Below, piece by piece: positions 36,665 through 45,057 of a stretch of 64,000 bases of DNA. Position 1 is the stretch's first letter. Each line of letters begins with the position of its first letter. Location of the stretch: NCBI RefSeq assembly GCF_035818675.1, contig NZ_JAYKZZ010000017.1, forward strand, positions 124,001 to 188,000. The letters are read 5' to 3'. Below the pieces are notes generated by a model. It was not told the DNA's origin. It searched no databases and was given only the letters and a program-made list of their open reading frames with translations. The DNA comes from Parapedobacter flavus (GTDB lineage Bacteria > Bacteroidota > Bacteroidia > Sphingobacteriales > Sphingobacteriaceae). The position numbers were made by a program, and so were the translations under genes.

Positions 36665-37965
36665 GCGGTGGTGGCTTTTTTCAATATCAACATCCTAAAC
36701 AATAGCACCAGTCCCATTACAAAAAACAGGCCCAAACTCAATGCCGAGTACCGGATATTATTGGTCATCTGCTCGATGAGGGCAAACGAAAACAATCCGA
36801 TGACGATAGCAACCTTCTCCGTAACATCGTAAAAACTGAAAAAGGAGGCCGTATCGGCCTCGTCGGTAGGCAGAAGTTTGGAATAAGTGGAACGCGAGAG
36901 TGACTGTATCCCTCCCATCACCAATCCAACGAGCGCTGCCAACACATAAAACTGCACCTCGTGTTGGATATAATACGCCGAGACGCATATCCCGATCCAC
37001 ACACAGACCACCAGCATCAGTACCCTTATGTTTCCGACAAAGCGTGCCAGCAGCGACATGAGGTACGCACCCGCTATCGCCACCAATTGGATCAGCAAGA
37101 TGGTGCCAATCAGCTTGGGAGCCCCCAGATGCAGCACCTTTTCACCAAATGCCGCCGCCACAATCATCACGGTCTGCACACCCATGGCATAAAAGAAAAA
37201 GGCGGGCAGGAACCGTTTAATCTCCGGAATCTCCCGCAGCCGCATCCACACATCGCGAAGTTCGGCAAACCCTTTGCGCAGCACATGCCGCGTTACGCGT
37301 TCATTATTCCGCGTGTCTTTCGGCAGCTTCGCGAAGGGTATCTGTGCGAACCCGATCCACCACAGGCCGACCAACAGAAACGACAACCGCGGCGGAAAAC
37401 TGGGGTCGGTGATGCCGAACCACTCGGGTTTGAGTATAAATACAAAGCAAATAATCTGGATGGTTACACAACCGATATAGCCGTAGGCAAAACCCTGCGC
37501 GCTTACCCGGTCCTGTTGGTCTACGGTAGCTATCTGCGGCAGGTACGAGTTGTTGAACAGCACCCCGCCCACATAGCCCATGGCCGCCAGGGTGAAACAA
37601 ATGATTCCCCACTCCAGCGTTTCCAGCTTAAAGAAAAACAACCCCATGCAGGCTATGCCCCCTAGGTACGTAAACGCCATCATAAATGCTTTTTTGTTGC
37701 CTTTGAAATCGGCTACCGACGACAATATGGGAAGCATCAAAGCCATAATAAGGTAAGCGACAGACAGCGCGAAGCTGGATAATGCGGTGTTGACCACCTC
37801 TATACCGAAAAAAGTGACACGATCGCCGTTGGCTTCGGTAAAGGTAATGGCGGTATAATAAGCCGGGAATATGGTCGAGGTGATAACCAGGTTATAAGCC
37901 GAGTTGGCCCAATCAAACATGGCCCACGCCCGTATGGTGGGTTTATCGTTTTTAAGTATTGCCAT
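36661..37965 (-). CDS. MFS transporter, UMF1/Atg22-like
   Basis: A 434-residue membrane protein with about twelve hydrophobic segments and the UMF1 signature near the N-terminus (RAWAMFDWANSAYNLVITST, then FPAYYT). UMF1 proteins are major-facilitator transporters related to yeast vacuolar amino-acid effluxer Atg22; bacterial substrates are mostly unknown. The gene lies 40 bases after the Gfo/Idh gene and overlaps lutA, so it may import the compound processed by this operon (inference). Confidence 0.88.
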   Translation of the reverse strand: MAILKNDKPTIRAWAMFDWANSAYNLVITSTIFPAYYTAITFTEANGDRVTFFGIEVVNTALSSFALSVAYLIMALMLPILSSVADFKGNKKAFMMAFTYLGGIACMGLFFFKLETLEWGIICFTLAAMGYVGGVLFNNSYLPQIATVDQQDRVSAQGFAYGYIGCVTIQIICFVFILKPEWFGITDPSFPPRLSFLLVGLWWIGFAQIPFAKLPKDTRNNERVTRHVLRKGFAELRDVWMRLREIPEIKRFLPAFFFYAMGVQTVMIVAAAFGEKVLHLGAPKLIGTILLIQLVAIAGAYLMSLLARFVGNIRVLMLVVCVWIGICVSAYYIQHEVQFYVLAALVGLVMGGIQSLSRSTYSKLLPTDEADTASFFSFYDVTEKVAIVIGLFSFALIEQMTNNIRYSALSLGLFFVMGLVLLFRMLILKKATTA

Positions 37966-38005
37966 TCTAAGTTTGAGCAGGCTAAGATAGAAAATAAAAA
38001 AACTT

Positions 38006-39109
38006 CTAGTTGGGTAAGTAGATTGTTTTCTGCTGCGCTGCGGATTTCATTGCCGCCTCGAGGATTTCTACCGTAACGATGTTGATGGGCAGCCCGTATA
38101 GATCGGAATGATCCAACACCAGCGAACCGTTCACCACCGCCGCCAATACCGAGAACGGATCGTTGAATGGTGCCTCCCTCGGTCTCAATTTGCGTGTTTC
38201 CTCCGCAGCGTTGTCACGCTGCAGACGGTAGCGGAGGGTTGTCGCATCAGTGGCAATCGCATAACCCTGGGTTCCGTAAACTTCCATATCCTTCCGCGAA
38301 AACGGCCAATTCCACGAGGCTTGGATAACCGCCTGTGCTCTGGGATACTGGAGAATAATGGTCGCCTCGTCATCCACTTCCTGGTAGATATCGGGTTTGT
38401 TTTGATGGATAACAGCGGTTACCGAAAGCGGCCGGACGCCATCCATCAACCAGGTCATCAAGTTGGCGCCATAACACCCGAAATCGACCAGGGCCCCTGC
38501 CCCGTTCTTTTCGGGGTCAGTTAATATTTCCAAAAACTCCTTGCTCACACCGATTTCTTTGGGTCCTTGATGTCCATCATTGACCATCACTTTCCGTATG
38601 GCACCTAACCGGCCATCGTCGAGCATCGATTTAATCGCTTGGTTACTTTCATACCAGGAGGTCTCGAAATTCGTCAGTACGTGGATCTCGTGTTGGTCGG
38701 CCAATTGCGCCATTTCCTTTGCATCGGCGAGTGTGGTGGCCAACGGCTTTTCAACCATCACATGGATTTTCCGCGGCGCGCAGGCCCGCACCACGTCCAC
38801 ATGTTCGCTGATGGCACCAAAAGCGGATACCGCATCGGGCTTGAGCGTATCCAGCATCGCGTCCAAATCGGTAAAGAACATCGCTTCGTCAAGTTCGTAC
38901 CGCTGCACATAACGTGCTATCAATTCGGGGTTGGTTTCATAGATGCCGACCAATTGGACATCATGCTTGTCTTTTCTATTGAAAATCCAGTCGACATGTC
39001 CATGGCTTAATCCCGCTATCGCCAGTCGCAAGGGAGCCTGCGCGATAGACGCCTGGGTGAATAGGCTAAATACAATACCTAAGAGGATATATTTCATCAT
39101 TTTTCTCAT
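38006..39109 (-). CDS. Secreted Gfo/Idh/MocA family oxidoreductase
   Basis: A 367-residue NAD(P)-type sugar oxidoreductase with a signal peptide (MKYILLGIVFSLFTQASIA). The Rossmann start LRLAIAGLSHGHVDWIF has an altered glycine motif (GLSHGH rather than GxGxxG). The family motif EKPLATTLADAKEM is present, as is the C-terminal sheet domain (LVDFGCYGANLM). Exported members often act on glycosides or ketosugars with tightly bound cofactor. The predicted promoter sits so close that translation may begin at the inner Met codons (39100 or 39097). Confidence 0.85.
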   Translation of the reverse strand: MRKMMKYILLGIVFSLFTQASIAQAPLRLAIAGLSHGHVDWIFNRKDKHDVQLVGIYETNPELIARYVQRYELDEAMFFTDLDAMLDTLKPDAVSAFGAISEHVDVVRACAPRKIHVMVEKPLATTLADAKEMAQLADQHEIHVLTNFETSWYESNQAIKSMLDDGRLGAIRKVMVNDGHQGPKEIGVSKEFLEILTDPEKNGAGALVDFGCYGANLMTWLMDGVRPLSVTAVIHQNKPDIYQEVDDEATIILQYPRAQAVIQASWNWPFSRKDMEVYGTQGYAIATDATTLRYRLQRDNAAEETRKLRPREAPFNDPFSVLAAVVNGSLVLDHSDLYGLPINIVTVEILEAAMKSAAQQKTIYLPN

Positions 39110-39119
39110 CTAGCAATGA

Positions 39120-39149
39120 CAAAGGTAATGATTATAACAAACCGGCAAA
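39120..39149 (-). promoter_or_regulatory. Promoter of the Gfo/Idh-MFS-LutA-isomerase operon
   Basis: On the minus strand TTTG (39146-39149) is followed after 18 bases by TACCTTTG (39120-39127). The predicted transcript start is only a few bases from the annotated ATG at 39109. Confidence 0.55.
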
Positions 39150-39173
39150 CCTACTATATAGGCTGCCGGTTTG
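39138..39173. repeat. 10-bp inverted repeat between operon promoter and toxin gene
   Basis: caaaccggca (39138-39147) pairs with tgccggtttg (39164-39173) around 16 bases. It could end the toxin-antitoxin transcript (minus strand), though no T-run follows, or be an operator, since it overlaps the -33 region of the Gfo/Idh promoter. Confidence 0.55.
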
Positions 39174-39301
39174 TGCCGCTGCGTGTAGCGGGCGTTGGCT
39201 ACCGCACTACACAACTTCCACAGCGTATGCTTTCGTGATGAAGCTATATCACATGTCGTCCTACTCGAATGACATGTTATGTTACGCACCGATTTTATAC
39301 A

Positions 39302-39595
39302 TTAGACATCAAATAGTGGTTCTTGGCGGTTATCCCAAAAACAGATCACCGTTACAACTCGACCATCAACTTTATAAAGAATGGAACAGTTTTTATGTAC
39401 GATGCATTTCCTGACTTGGGTCTCCTCAATAGCCACCGGATAAAGGAGGGGAGTCTTGCTCAACGTATCCAACGCTTTGGAGACACGTCGTTCAAACTTC
39501 AATACAAAGCGCTCGCCCCAACGCTCCATTAATTGTGATGACAGGGCATCGTACGTATCTTCCGATTCAGGAGTAAAGCGGAGTTTGTACGGCAT
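39302..39595 (-). CDS. ParE/RelE-type toxin
   Basis: A 97-residue protein with the ParE/RelE fold pattern: KLRFTPESEDTYDALSSQL, then a long helix, PLLYPV, VRKCIVHKNCSILYKVDG and the terminal FWDNRQEP. Plasmid-addiction ParE toxins poison gyrase, while RelE toxins cut mRNA; which applies here cannot be told. The antitoxin gene is 40 bases upstream, the usual order. Confidence 0.82.
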   Translation of the reverse strand: MPYKLRFTPESEDTYDALSSQLMERWGERFVLKFERRVSKALDTLSKTPLLYPVAIEETQVRKCIVHKNCSILYKVDGRVVTVICFWDNRQEPLFDV

Positions 39596-39635
39596 GAGGT
39601 TAGTTTCGTTTTAGGTTCGAGCTAGCTTATTAAAC

Positions 39636-39845
39636 TTATCGTTTCAAAAAATGTTTGTCCTTGAATGCATCCAATCCAATGGTCTTGCCTTGGGCCGCTT
39701 GTCCGATTCCCCTATCGATACTGACCATCACATGATCTGGCAATGTATTAGACTGCGGTTCGAAAGGAACCTTCAATGCCTTCAAAACCGTTTTAACGGT
39801 CTTGAGTTGTTCGGCATTTTCCGGATGGATCATAATCGCTTCCAT
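39636..39845 (-). CDS. Antitoxin partner (DUF2683-like small protein)
   Basis: A 69-residue protein (MEAIMIHPENAEQLKTVKTV...) of the short antitoxin type often found before ParE genes in Bacteroidota. The N-terminal strand-helix part could form a dimer/DNA-binding element and the C-terminal part (GLDAFKDKHFLKR) wraps the toxin. Family name from memory, unverified. It has its own consensus promoter. Confidence 0.7.
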   Translation of the reverse strand: MEAIMIHPENAEQLKTVKTVLKALKVPFEPQSNTLPDHVMVSIDRGIGQAAQGKTIGLDAFKDKHFLKR

Positions 39846-39862
39846 ATTCGTTTGCTTTATGA

Positions 39863-39895
39863 CAAATGTACGGAAATTAAAATCTTATTCTCCAA
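39863..39895 (-). promoter_or_regulatory. Promoter of the toxin-antitoxin operon, TTG-N22-TACATTTG
   Basis: On the minus strand TTG (39893-39895) precedes TACATTTG (39863-39870) by 22 bases. The -7 box lies 17 bases upstream of the antitoxin ATG, giving a very short leader. Confidence 0.5.
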
Positions 39896-39966
39896 TCAAT
39901 CTAATTTCTCGTTTTGGCAACTGGCTGCACTGCCAACGAGAACTTACAATTGCCACAGACTTTCCG

Positions 39967-39974
39967 TACCTTTG
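39967..39974 (+). promoter_or_regulatory. -7 element of the PQQ-type dehydrogenase gene
   Basis: TACCTTTG matches TAnnTTTG, 17 bases before the ATG at 39992. No clear -33 TTG at 20 bases. Confidence 0.4.
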
Positions 39975-39991
39975 ATGCTCGAAAATAAAGC

Positions 39992-41155
39992 ATGAAACGC
40001 ATTAAAACCCTACTGTTACTAAGCACGTTTGCTTTAGGCACCTTATGTTTACGCTGTACAGGCAACAGCGGCGGTGGCGTGGACAATAATGCCGCTGGCC
40101 AAAAAGGGCAACCGATACCGACAGAGAAAAGTACATTTTACATCGATACGCTATACGCCGAGCTCGATAACCCGTGGGGCATGGCGTGGCTACCGGATGG
40201 CAAGCTGTTGGTAACCGAGCGGAAGGGCGAAATTCTCGTGTTCGAAAACGATCGGTTTACCGGCGAGCAACTAGCCGGGTTGCCGGAGGCTTACGAACGC
40301 GGCCAGGGTGGGTTGCTCGACATCCAACCCCACCCCAACTACGCCACAAACGGGTGGATCTATGCCACCTACGCTAAGCCCGGGCCGGGAGGCGGCAGCA
40401 CCACCTTGGTTCGATTCCGCTTAGCAGGTAACGAAATCGCCGACCTGGAAACGCTATACCAAACCACGCCGCTATCTACTGCCGGCGTACATTTCGGCAG
40501 TCGCATTGTTTTCGACAACGCCGGGTTCTTGTATTTCAGCACCGGCGAGCGCGGCGTTAAAGAAAATGCACAGGATTTGACAAACGACCTAGGCAAAATC
40601 CACCGACTACACGATGACGGCCGCATACCCGCCGACAATCCGTTTACAGATACCCCCGACGCTCGGTCGAGCATTTGGTCTTACGGGCACCGAAATGTAC
40701 AGGGAATGGCGTACGACAGCACAAACAACATCATCTACGCCACCGAGCACGGGCCGCGGGGAGGCGACGAGCTCAACCTCATCGAGCGCGGCAAAAACTA
40801 CGGCTGGCCGATCATCACCTACGGCATCGATTATAGTGGCGCCATCATCTCGGACCTCACGGAAAAAGAAGGCATGGAGCAACCCATCCACTATTGGACG
40901 CCATCCATCGCTACCTGCGGGTTGCTGTTTTATACCGGCGATAAATTCCCGGCGTGGCAGGGCAACCTGTTTGCTGGTGCGCTGGCACTAACGCATGTTG
41001 CGCGCGTGGAGCTTAGCAACGGTCATTACGTCCATGAGGAAAAACTGCTCCAAGGCATCGGTCGCGTACGGCACATCGCGCAAAGCGCCGACGGCTATAT
41101 CTACATACTTACCGAAGGCCCGGGCATGCTGCTCAAACTGATTCCTGCGGAATAG
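39992..41155 (+). CDS. PQQ-dependent sugar dehydrogenase (soluble glucose dehydrogenase-like)
   Basis: A 387-residue exported protein with an N-terminal hydrophobic signal containing Cys19 and Cys22, so it may be a lipoprotein although the lipobox is weak. The body is a six-bladed propeller of the GSDH family: DNPWGMAWLPDGKLLVTERK, YERGQGGLLDIQPHPNY, YGHRNVQGMAYD and TEHGPRGGDELN are the conserved blocks holding PQQ and the catalytic His. It oxidises aldose sugars in the periplasm and passes electrons to the respiratory chain. PQQ biosynthesis genes are not in the window. Confidence 0.9.
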   Translation: MKRIKTLLLLSTFALGTLCLRCTGNSGGGVDNNAAGQKGQPIPTEKSTFYIDTLYAELDNPWGMAWLPDGKLLVTERKGEILVFENDRFTGEQLAGLPEAYERGQGGLLDIQPHPNYATNGWIYATYAKPGPGGGSTTLVRFRLAGNEIADLETLYQTTPLSTAGVHFGSRIVFDNAGFLYFSTGERGVKENAQDLTNDLGKIHRLHDDGRIPADNPFTDTPDARSSIWSYGHRNVQGMAYDSTNNIIYATEHGPRGGDELNLIERGKNYGWPIITYGIDYSGAIISDLTEKEGMEQPIHYWTPSIATCGLLFYTGDKFPAWQGNLFAGALALTHVARVELSNGHYVHEEKLLQGIGRVRHIAQSADGYIYILTEGPGMLLKLIPAE

Positions 41156-41177
41156 ACAACGATTATCAAAAACTGCG

Positions 41178-41185
41178 TATCTTTG
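41178..41185 (+). promoter_or_regulatory. -7 element immediately upstream of mqnC
   Basis: TATCTTTG matches TAnnTTTG and ends only 5 bases before the ATG at 41191, which would give a leaderless or nearly leaderless mRNA. No -33 TTG is visible, so the call is weak. Confidence 0.35.
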
Positions 41186-41190
41186 CTATC

Positions 41191-42315
41191 ATGAACGTCG
41201 ACAAATTGCTTAGCCGGGCCCTGAATTTTGAGTTTCTCTCGATCGACGAAGGCGTGTACTTATACCACCACGCCCCCATCGCCGACTTATCATATGTGGC
41301 CAATACCCTTCGGAAGATACAAGTGCCCCACGGTAAGGTCACCTGGCAGATCGACCGGAATGTGAATACCACCAACGTGTGCATTGCTAACTGCAAATTC
41401 TGCAATTTTTTCCGCAGGCCTGGCCACGAGGACAGCTATATCACCGATATCGACACCTACAAGCGCAAAATCGAGGAAACCTTCCGCTATGGTGGCGACC
41501 AGTTGCTGCTGCAGGGCGGGCATCACCCCGAGCTGGGCCTGGCGTTCTATGCCGATCTGTTCCGGGAGCTGAAAATGCTATACCCACAGCTGAAGCTGCA
41601 CGCGCTTGGCCCCCCTGAAATCGCGCACGTTGCCAAACTGGAAGGCTTGCCCCACATCGAGGTGCTCCGCACACTCAAAGAAGCCGGCTTGGATTCCCTG
41701 CCGGGTGCAGGAGCGGAAATATTGAACGACCGCGTACGACGGCTTATCTCGAAAGGGAAATGTGGTGGAAAGGAATGGCTCGACGTGATGCGTGCCGCAC
41801 ATCAGGTGAACCTGCCCACATCGGCAACCATGATGTTTGGCCACATCGAAACCATCGAAGAACGGTTCGAACACCTCGCATGGATACGGGAAGTACAGGC
41901 CGAACGGCCGGATGGCGCCCATGGCTTCATCGCTTTCATCCCCTGGCCGTTCCAAGACGATGGCACGTTGCTCAAACGCCTGCGGGGCATCACCAACGAC
42001 GTGTCTGGCGACGAATACATCCGCATGATTGCGCTAAGCCGCATTATGTTGCCGAACATCAAAAACATACAGGCTTCGTGGCTCACCGTGGGTAAAAGCG
42101 TCGCGCAGTTATGTCTGCATGCCGGGGCTAACGACTTCGGGTCGATCATGATCGAGGAGAATGTGGTCTCCGCCGCAGGGGCGCCGCATCGGTTCACATC
42201 CAAATCGATACAGGATGCCATCCGTACCGCCGGTTTTGAGCCGCAGCTCCGCACGCAGAAGTATGAATTCAGGGAAATACCCGAAACCATAGAAGAGCAG
42301 GTCATCGACTATTAA
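41191..42315 (+). CDS. mqnC: Cyclic dehypoxanthinyl futalosine synthase
   Basis: A 374-residue radical SAM enzyme with the cluster motif at Cys64, Cys68 and Cys71 (NVCIANCKFCNFF). It closes the ring of dehypoxanthine futalosine in the alternative (futalosine) route to menaquinone. Characteristic blocks are LLQGGHHPELGL, LHALGPPEIAH and the GAGAEILNDRVR segment. MqnC is preferred over the related MqnE by its overall sequence and the absence of MqnE features. Other mqn genes are not adjacent. scpB starts directly after its stop. Confidence 0.9.
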   Translation: MNVDKLLSRALNFEFLSIDEGVYLYHHAPIADLSYVANTLRKIQVPHGKVTWQIDRNVNTTNVCIANCKFCNFFRRPGHEDSYITDIDTYKRKIEETFRYGGDQLLLQGGHHPELGLAFYADLFRELKMLYPQLKLHALGPPEIAHVAKLEGLPHIEVLRTLKEAGLDSLPGAGAEILNDRVRRLISKGKCGGKEWLDVMRAAHQVNLPTSATMMFGHIETIEERFEHLAWIREVQAERPDGAHGFIAFIPWPFQDDGTLLKRLRGITNDVSGDEYIRMIALSRIMLPNIKNIQASWLTVGKSVAQLCLHAGANDFGSIMIEENVVSAAGAPHRFTSKSIQDAIRTAGFEPQLRTQKYEFREIPETIEEQVIDY

Positions 42316-42891
42316 ATGGACGTGGAACATCGCGAACAGCTGACTCGGCAAGTGGAAGCACTCATCTATGCTTCTGAAATGGGTATCGGCATCCCCGAAA
42401 TCCAGCAGGTGCTCGCTGCACGATACGAAACGGAAATCGACGAAGAAACCGTCATCGAAATACTCCATACCGTTAAAGAACGCTATCTACAGGATGACCG
42501 GGTCCTTGAATTGCGGTGTATCAACAACGGCTATCAGTTTCTCACCAAACCGGCGTATTACGACACCATCAACCAGCTCCAGGCACATCGTTCAAAAAAG
42601 AAGCTCAGCCCGGCAGCGCTTGAAACCCTGGCCATCATTGCCTACCGACAGCCCATCACCAAGTTAGAAATCGAACAGATCCGTGGCGTCAATTGCGATT
42701 ATTCCGTGCACCGTTTGCTCGAAAAGGAATTGATTAGGATTGCGGGTAAGGCTGATGCGCTGGGTAAACCTCTATTATACGCCACGAGCGATCTGTTTAT
42801 GGACCATTTCGGGATAGCGACAACAGCCGACTTACCAAAACTGAAAGACATCGTACAGGAAGAAAATGCCATCGGTGAAACAGGCGATTAA
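42316..42891 (+). CDS. scpB: Segregation and condensation protein B
   Basis: A 191-residue ScpB with two winged-helix domains. The conserved block LSPAALETLAIIAYRQPITK, followed by EIEQIRGVNCDYSVHRLLEK, is diagnostic. ScpB dimers bind ScpA in the SMC complex that condenses and separates chromosomes. Its ATG follows the mqnC stop with no gap, so the two are coupled. Confidence 0.95.
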   Translation: MDVEHREQLTRQVEALIYASEMGIGIPEIQQVLAARYETEIDEETVIEILHTVKERYLQDDRVLELRCINNGYQFLTKPAYYDTINQLQAHRSKKKLSPAALETLAIIAYRQPITKLEIEQIRGVNCDYSVHRLLEKELIRIAGKADALGKPLLYATSDLFMDHFGIATTADLPKLKDIVQEENAIGETGD

Positions 42892-42975
42892 CCCGTCGAT
42901 TTATTTTTTCAAATAATATGCTTTGAATTAAAATCTTGCTATTTTTATCCTATAAATAATACAGTATCTATTTAC

Positions 42976-43173
42976 ATGATTATGGAAACGCCAATGATGC
43001 ATGACACGGATTTAGCGATATTGGAAGACGACATGCTGGTCGCGCTGGACACGGGCCCTGATGACGACGGGGATTCCGAGGATCTTTTCGATGATGAGGA
43101 CGATGATTTCGAATTGGACGAATTGGACTCGTTGGAAGAGTTTGACGACGACTTCGATGACGATGATTACTAG
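42976..43173 (+). CDS. Very acidic small protein of unknown function
   Basis: A 65-residue protein in which well over a third of residues are Asp or Glu, with runs such as FDDEDDDFELDELDSLEEF and a DDDY end. It has one Lys/Arg-free stretch over the whole length and should be disordered or a charge mimic (for example of DNA or of a basic surface). The reading frame is clean with an ATG start and normal spacing after scpB (84 bases), and the codon use looks native. I do not recognise the family; a shorter start at the second Met (42982) is possible. Confidence 0.65.
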   Translation: MIMETPMMHDTDLAILEDDMLVALDTGPDDDGDSEDLFDDEDDDFELDELDSLEEFDDDFDDDDY

Positions 43174-43310
43174 CTAAACACCCTCATATTTGAAGAAACC
43201 CCTTACCCAACAACGTAACCAGCTGGATAGCTAGAACGAACAACCGTATAATCAAGCCCGATTCATACCGACCGGTTTTGCGCCGCGAGATGGATGGGCT
43301 TTTTATGCCC

Positions 43311-43649
43311 TTATGCCAACGTCTTTTTGTGCAGCTGCTCGTACAGGTCGATGACCTTCTTCTGCAGCTCGATAACCGCTGCGTCGCGTTCCTCCAGCTT
43401 CTGCTTCAGCGCCGACAATTCTGCCGTATGCTTCTTTTCCTCCTCCGAGTCTGTTGCTGCCAGCAACTGAACGATGGTCAGATCGAAAAGACGGGATATC
43501 TGATCCAAACGAGACAGATTAACGTCGGTAATGCCGGTCTCTATTTTCGAAAATGCGGGGATGGATATATCCAGCCGTTTGGCGACATCTTCCTGGCTCC
43601 ACCCTCTCTGGTGTCGCAAAAGTCTGATTTTTTTTCCTAATGTATTCAT
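43311..43649 (-). CDS. XRE-family regulator with C-terminal coiled coil
   Basis: A 112-residue protein: Cro/CI-type helix-turn-helix at residues about 5-62 (KKIRLLRHQRGWSQEDVAKR, DISIPAFSKIETG) followed by a charged helix (about 70-108) with heptad-spaced hydrophobics, likely a dimerisation coiled coil. It lies between the acidic protein (convergent) and mpl (same strand, 44 bases upstream). The target genes are unknown. Confidence 0.88.
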   Translation of the reverse strand: MNTLGKKIRLLRHQRGWSQEDVAKRLDISIPAFSKIETGITDVNLSRLDQISRLFDLTIVQLLAATDSEEEKKHTAELSALKQKLEERDAAVIELQKKVIDLYEQLHKKTLA

Positions 43650-43693
43650 TGGTAAGATGATATAAAGAAGATTGGAGTCTAATATAACTAAAT

Positions 43694-45055
43694 TTATGAT
43701 TTATATAAAAATTTATCAGCAAAATTAACAAGATTGATGCCACCGTAATTCCCCGAGCTCATAAACAGCAGGTTTTTCCCGGCGGGCGATAGATCATCCA
43801 GGTATGCCTTCATCCGGTCGATACCGTTCAGATAAACAAGGTCGGGCTGGTTGAACGCTTGTTTCAACGTCGCTTCAGAAATCGATTCGGCATTCCGCTG
43901 CTTCAGCGCCTCCTGATTGATGAATACCGCCGGGTACTCCGCCTCCTGCATCGTATCTCGATACTCATTCAGGTAAGCTTCATTCAGGCTACTGTAGGTG
44001 TGCAGTTCAATGATGGCTACCAATGCTTTGGTGGGGAACTGCTCCTTAAGCGCATGGATACTGGCCCGCAGCTTGGCCGGTGTATGCGCAAAATCTTGAT
44101 AGACGACGCTGTCGTTGTCGCTCGCTACATACTCCAACCGGCGTGTTGCGCCCTTGAACTGCCTAATGGCTGCATAAAAATCGTCGCGTTCAACGCCCAG
44201 CCACTCACAAACGGTAAACGCTGCCGCTATATTAGACAGGTTGTGCCGCCCGAAAACCTGCAGGGGCACCTCACCGATATGGGTATGCATGGACGTGATT
44301 CCTTTGTTGATGGTGTATTCGGGCGTACGATAGCCATGCTTGTTGATTTTAGACTGATCCTCCAGCACCACTTCCTGCAGCGTTTTATCCTCCTTGTTAT
44401 ATACCAAGGTGCCTTTGGGTTCAATGCTCTTGATGAACAACCGGAACTGATCCACATAATTTTCAAACGTAGGGAACGCATTCACGTGGTCCCACGCTAC
44501 GCCGCTGATGAGCGCGATATGAGGCTTGTAGAGGAGGAACTTCGGCTGCTGGTCAACAGCAGAGGCCAAGTACTCGTCGCCTTCAATGATGATGATCGGC
44601 GCATCTTTCGTCAGCCGAACCATGTGGTCGAAGTCGTCGAGTTTTGCACCGACCAGAAAATCAAAGTCGCGCCCGATGGACTGGAGTACATGCATGATCA
44701 TGCTCGTAATCGTGGTCTTCCCGTGACTACCCCCTATCACTACCCGGGTTTTCTCTGCCGCTTGCTCGTAGATGAACTCCGGGTAGGAATAGATACGTAT
44801 ACCCAGTTCTTGGGCTTTCTGCAATTCCGGATTATCTTCCTTCGCATGCATCCCCAGCACCACGGCGTCAATATCTTCCGTAATGCGCGCAGGGTCCCAA
44901 CCGTCTTCCGGTAACAGGCCCTCCTTCTCGAGGTTGGTACGTGACGGCTCGTAGATATGATCGTCTGAACCGCTAACGAGAAAACCTTTTTTCGCCAGCG
45001 CTATCGCGAGGTTGTGCATAATGCTACCACCAATGGCTATGAAATGTACCCGCAT
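43694..45055 (-). CDS. mpl: Mpl-type UDP-MurNAc peptide ligase (MurC family)
   Basis: A 453-residue Mur ligase. The N-terminal Rossmann part begins VHFIAIGGSIMHNLAIALAK and the ATP loop is VIGGSHGKTTIT (about residue 106). Mpl joins recycled tripeptide (L-Ala-D-Glu-mDAP) to UDP-MurNAc in peptidoglycan recycling. The GGSIMHNLA variant of the opening motif (rather than GIGGxGM of MurC) favours Mpl. It is the last gene of the GlmU-like, tpiA, prmA, mpl operon, 2 bases after prmA. Confidence 0.88.
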   Translation of the reverse strand: MRVHFIAIGGSIMHNLAIALAKKGFLVSGSDDHIYEPSRTNLEKEGLLPEDGWDPARITEDIDAVVLGMHAKEDNPELQKAQELGIRIYSYPEFIYEQAAEKTRVVIGGSHGKTTITSMIMHVLQSIGRDFDFLVGAKLDDFDHMVRLTKDAPIIIIEGDEYLASAVDQQPKFLLYKPHIALISGVAWDHVNAFPTFENYVDQFRLFIKSIEPKGTLVYNKEDKTLQEVVLEDQSKINKHGYRTPEYTINKGITSMHTHIGEVPLQVFGRHNLSNIAAAFTVCEWLGVERDDFYAAIRQFKGATRRLEYVASDNDSVVYQDFAHTPAKLRASIHALKEQFPTKALVAIIELHTYSSLNEAYLNEYRDTMQEAEYPAVFINQEALKQRNAESISEATLKQAFNQPDLVYLNGIDRMKAYLDDLSPAGKNLLFMSSGNYGGINLVNFADKFLYKS

Positions 45056-45057
45056 AC

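Noticed and set aside
43859..44914. 351-codon plus-strand frame opposite mpl
   Set aside because: Antisense shadow of a gene with an intact ATP-binding motif.
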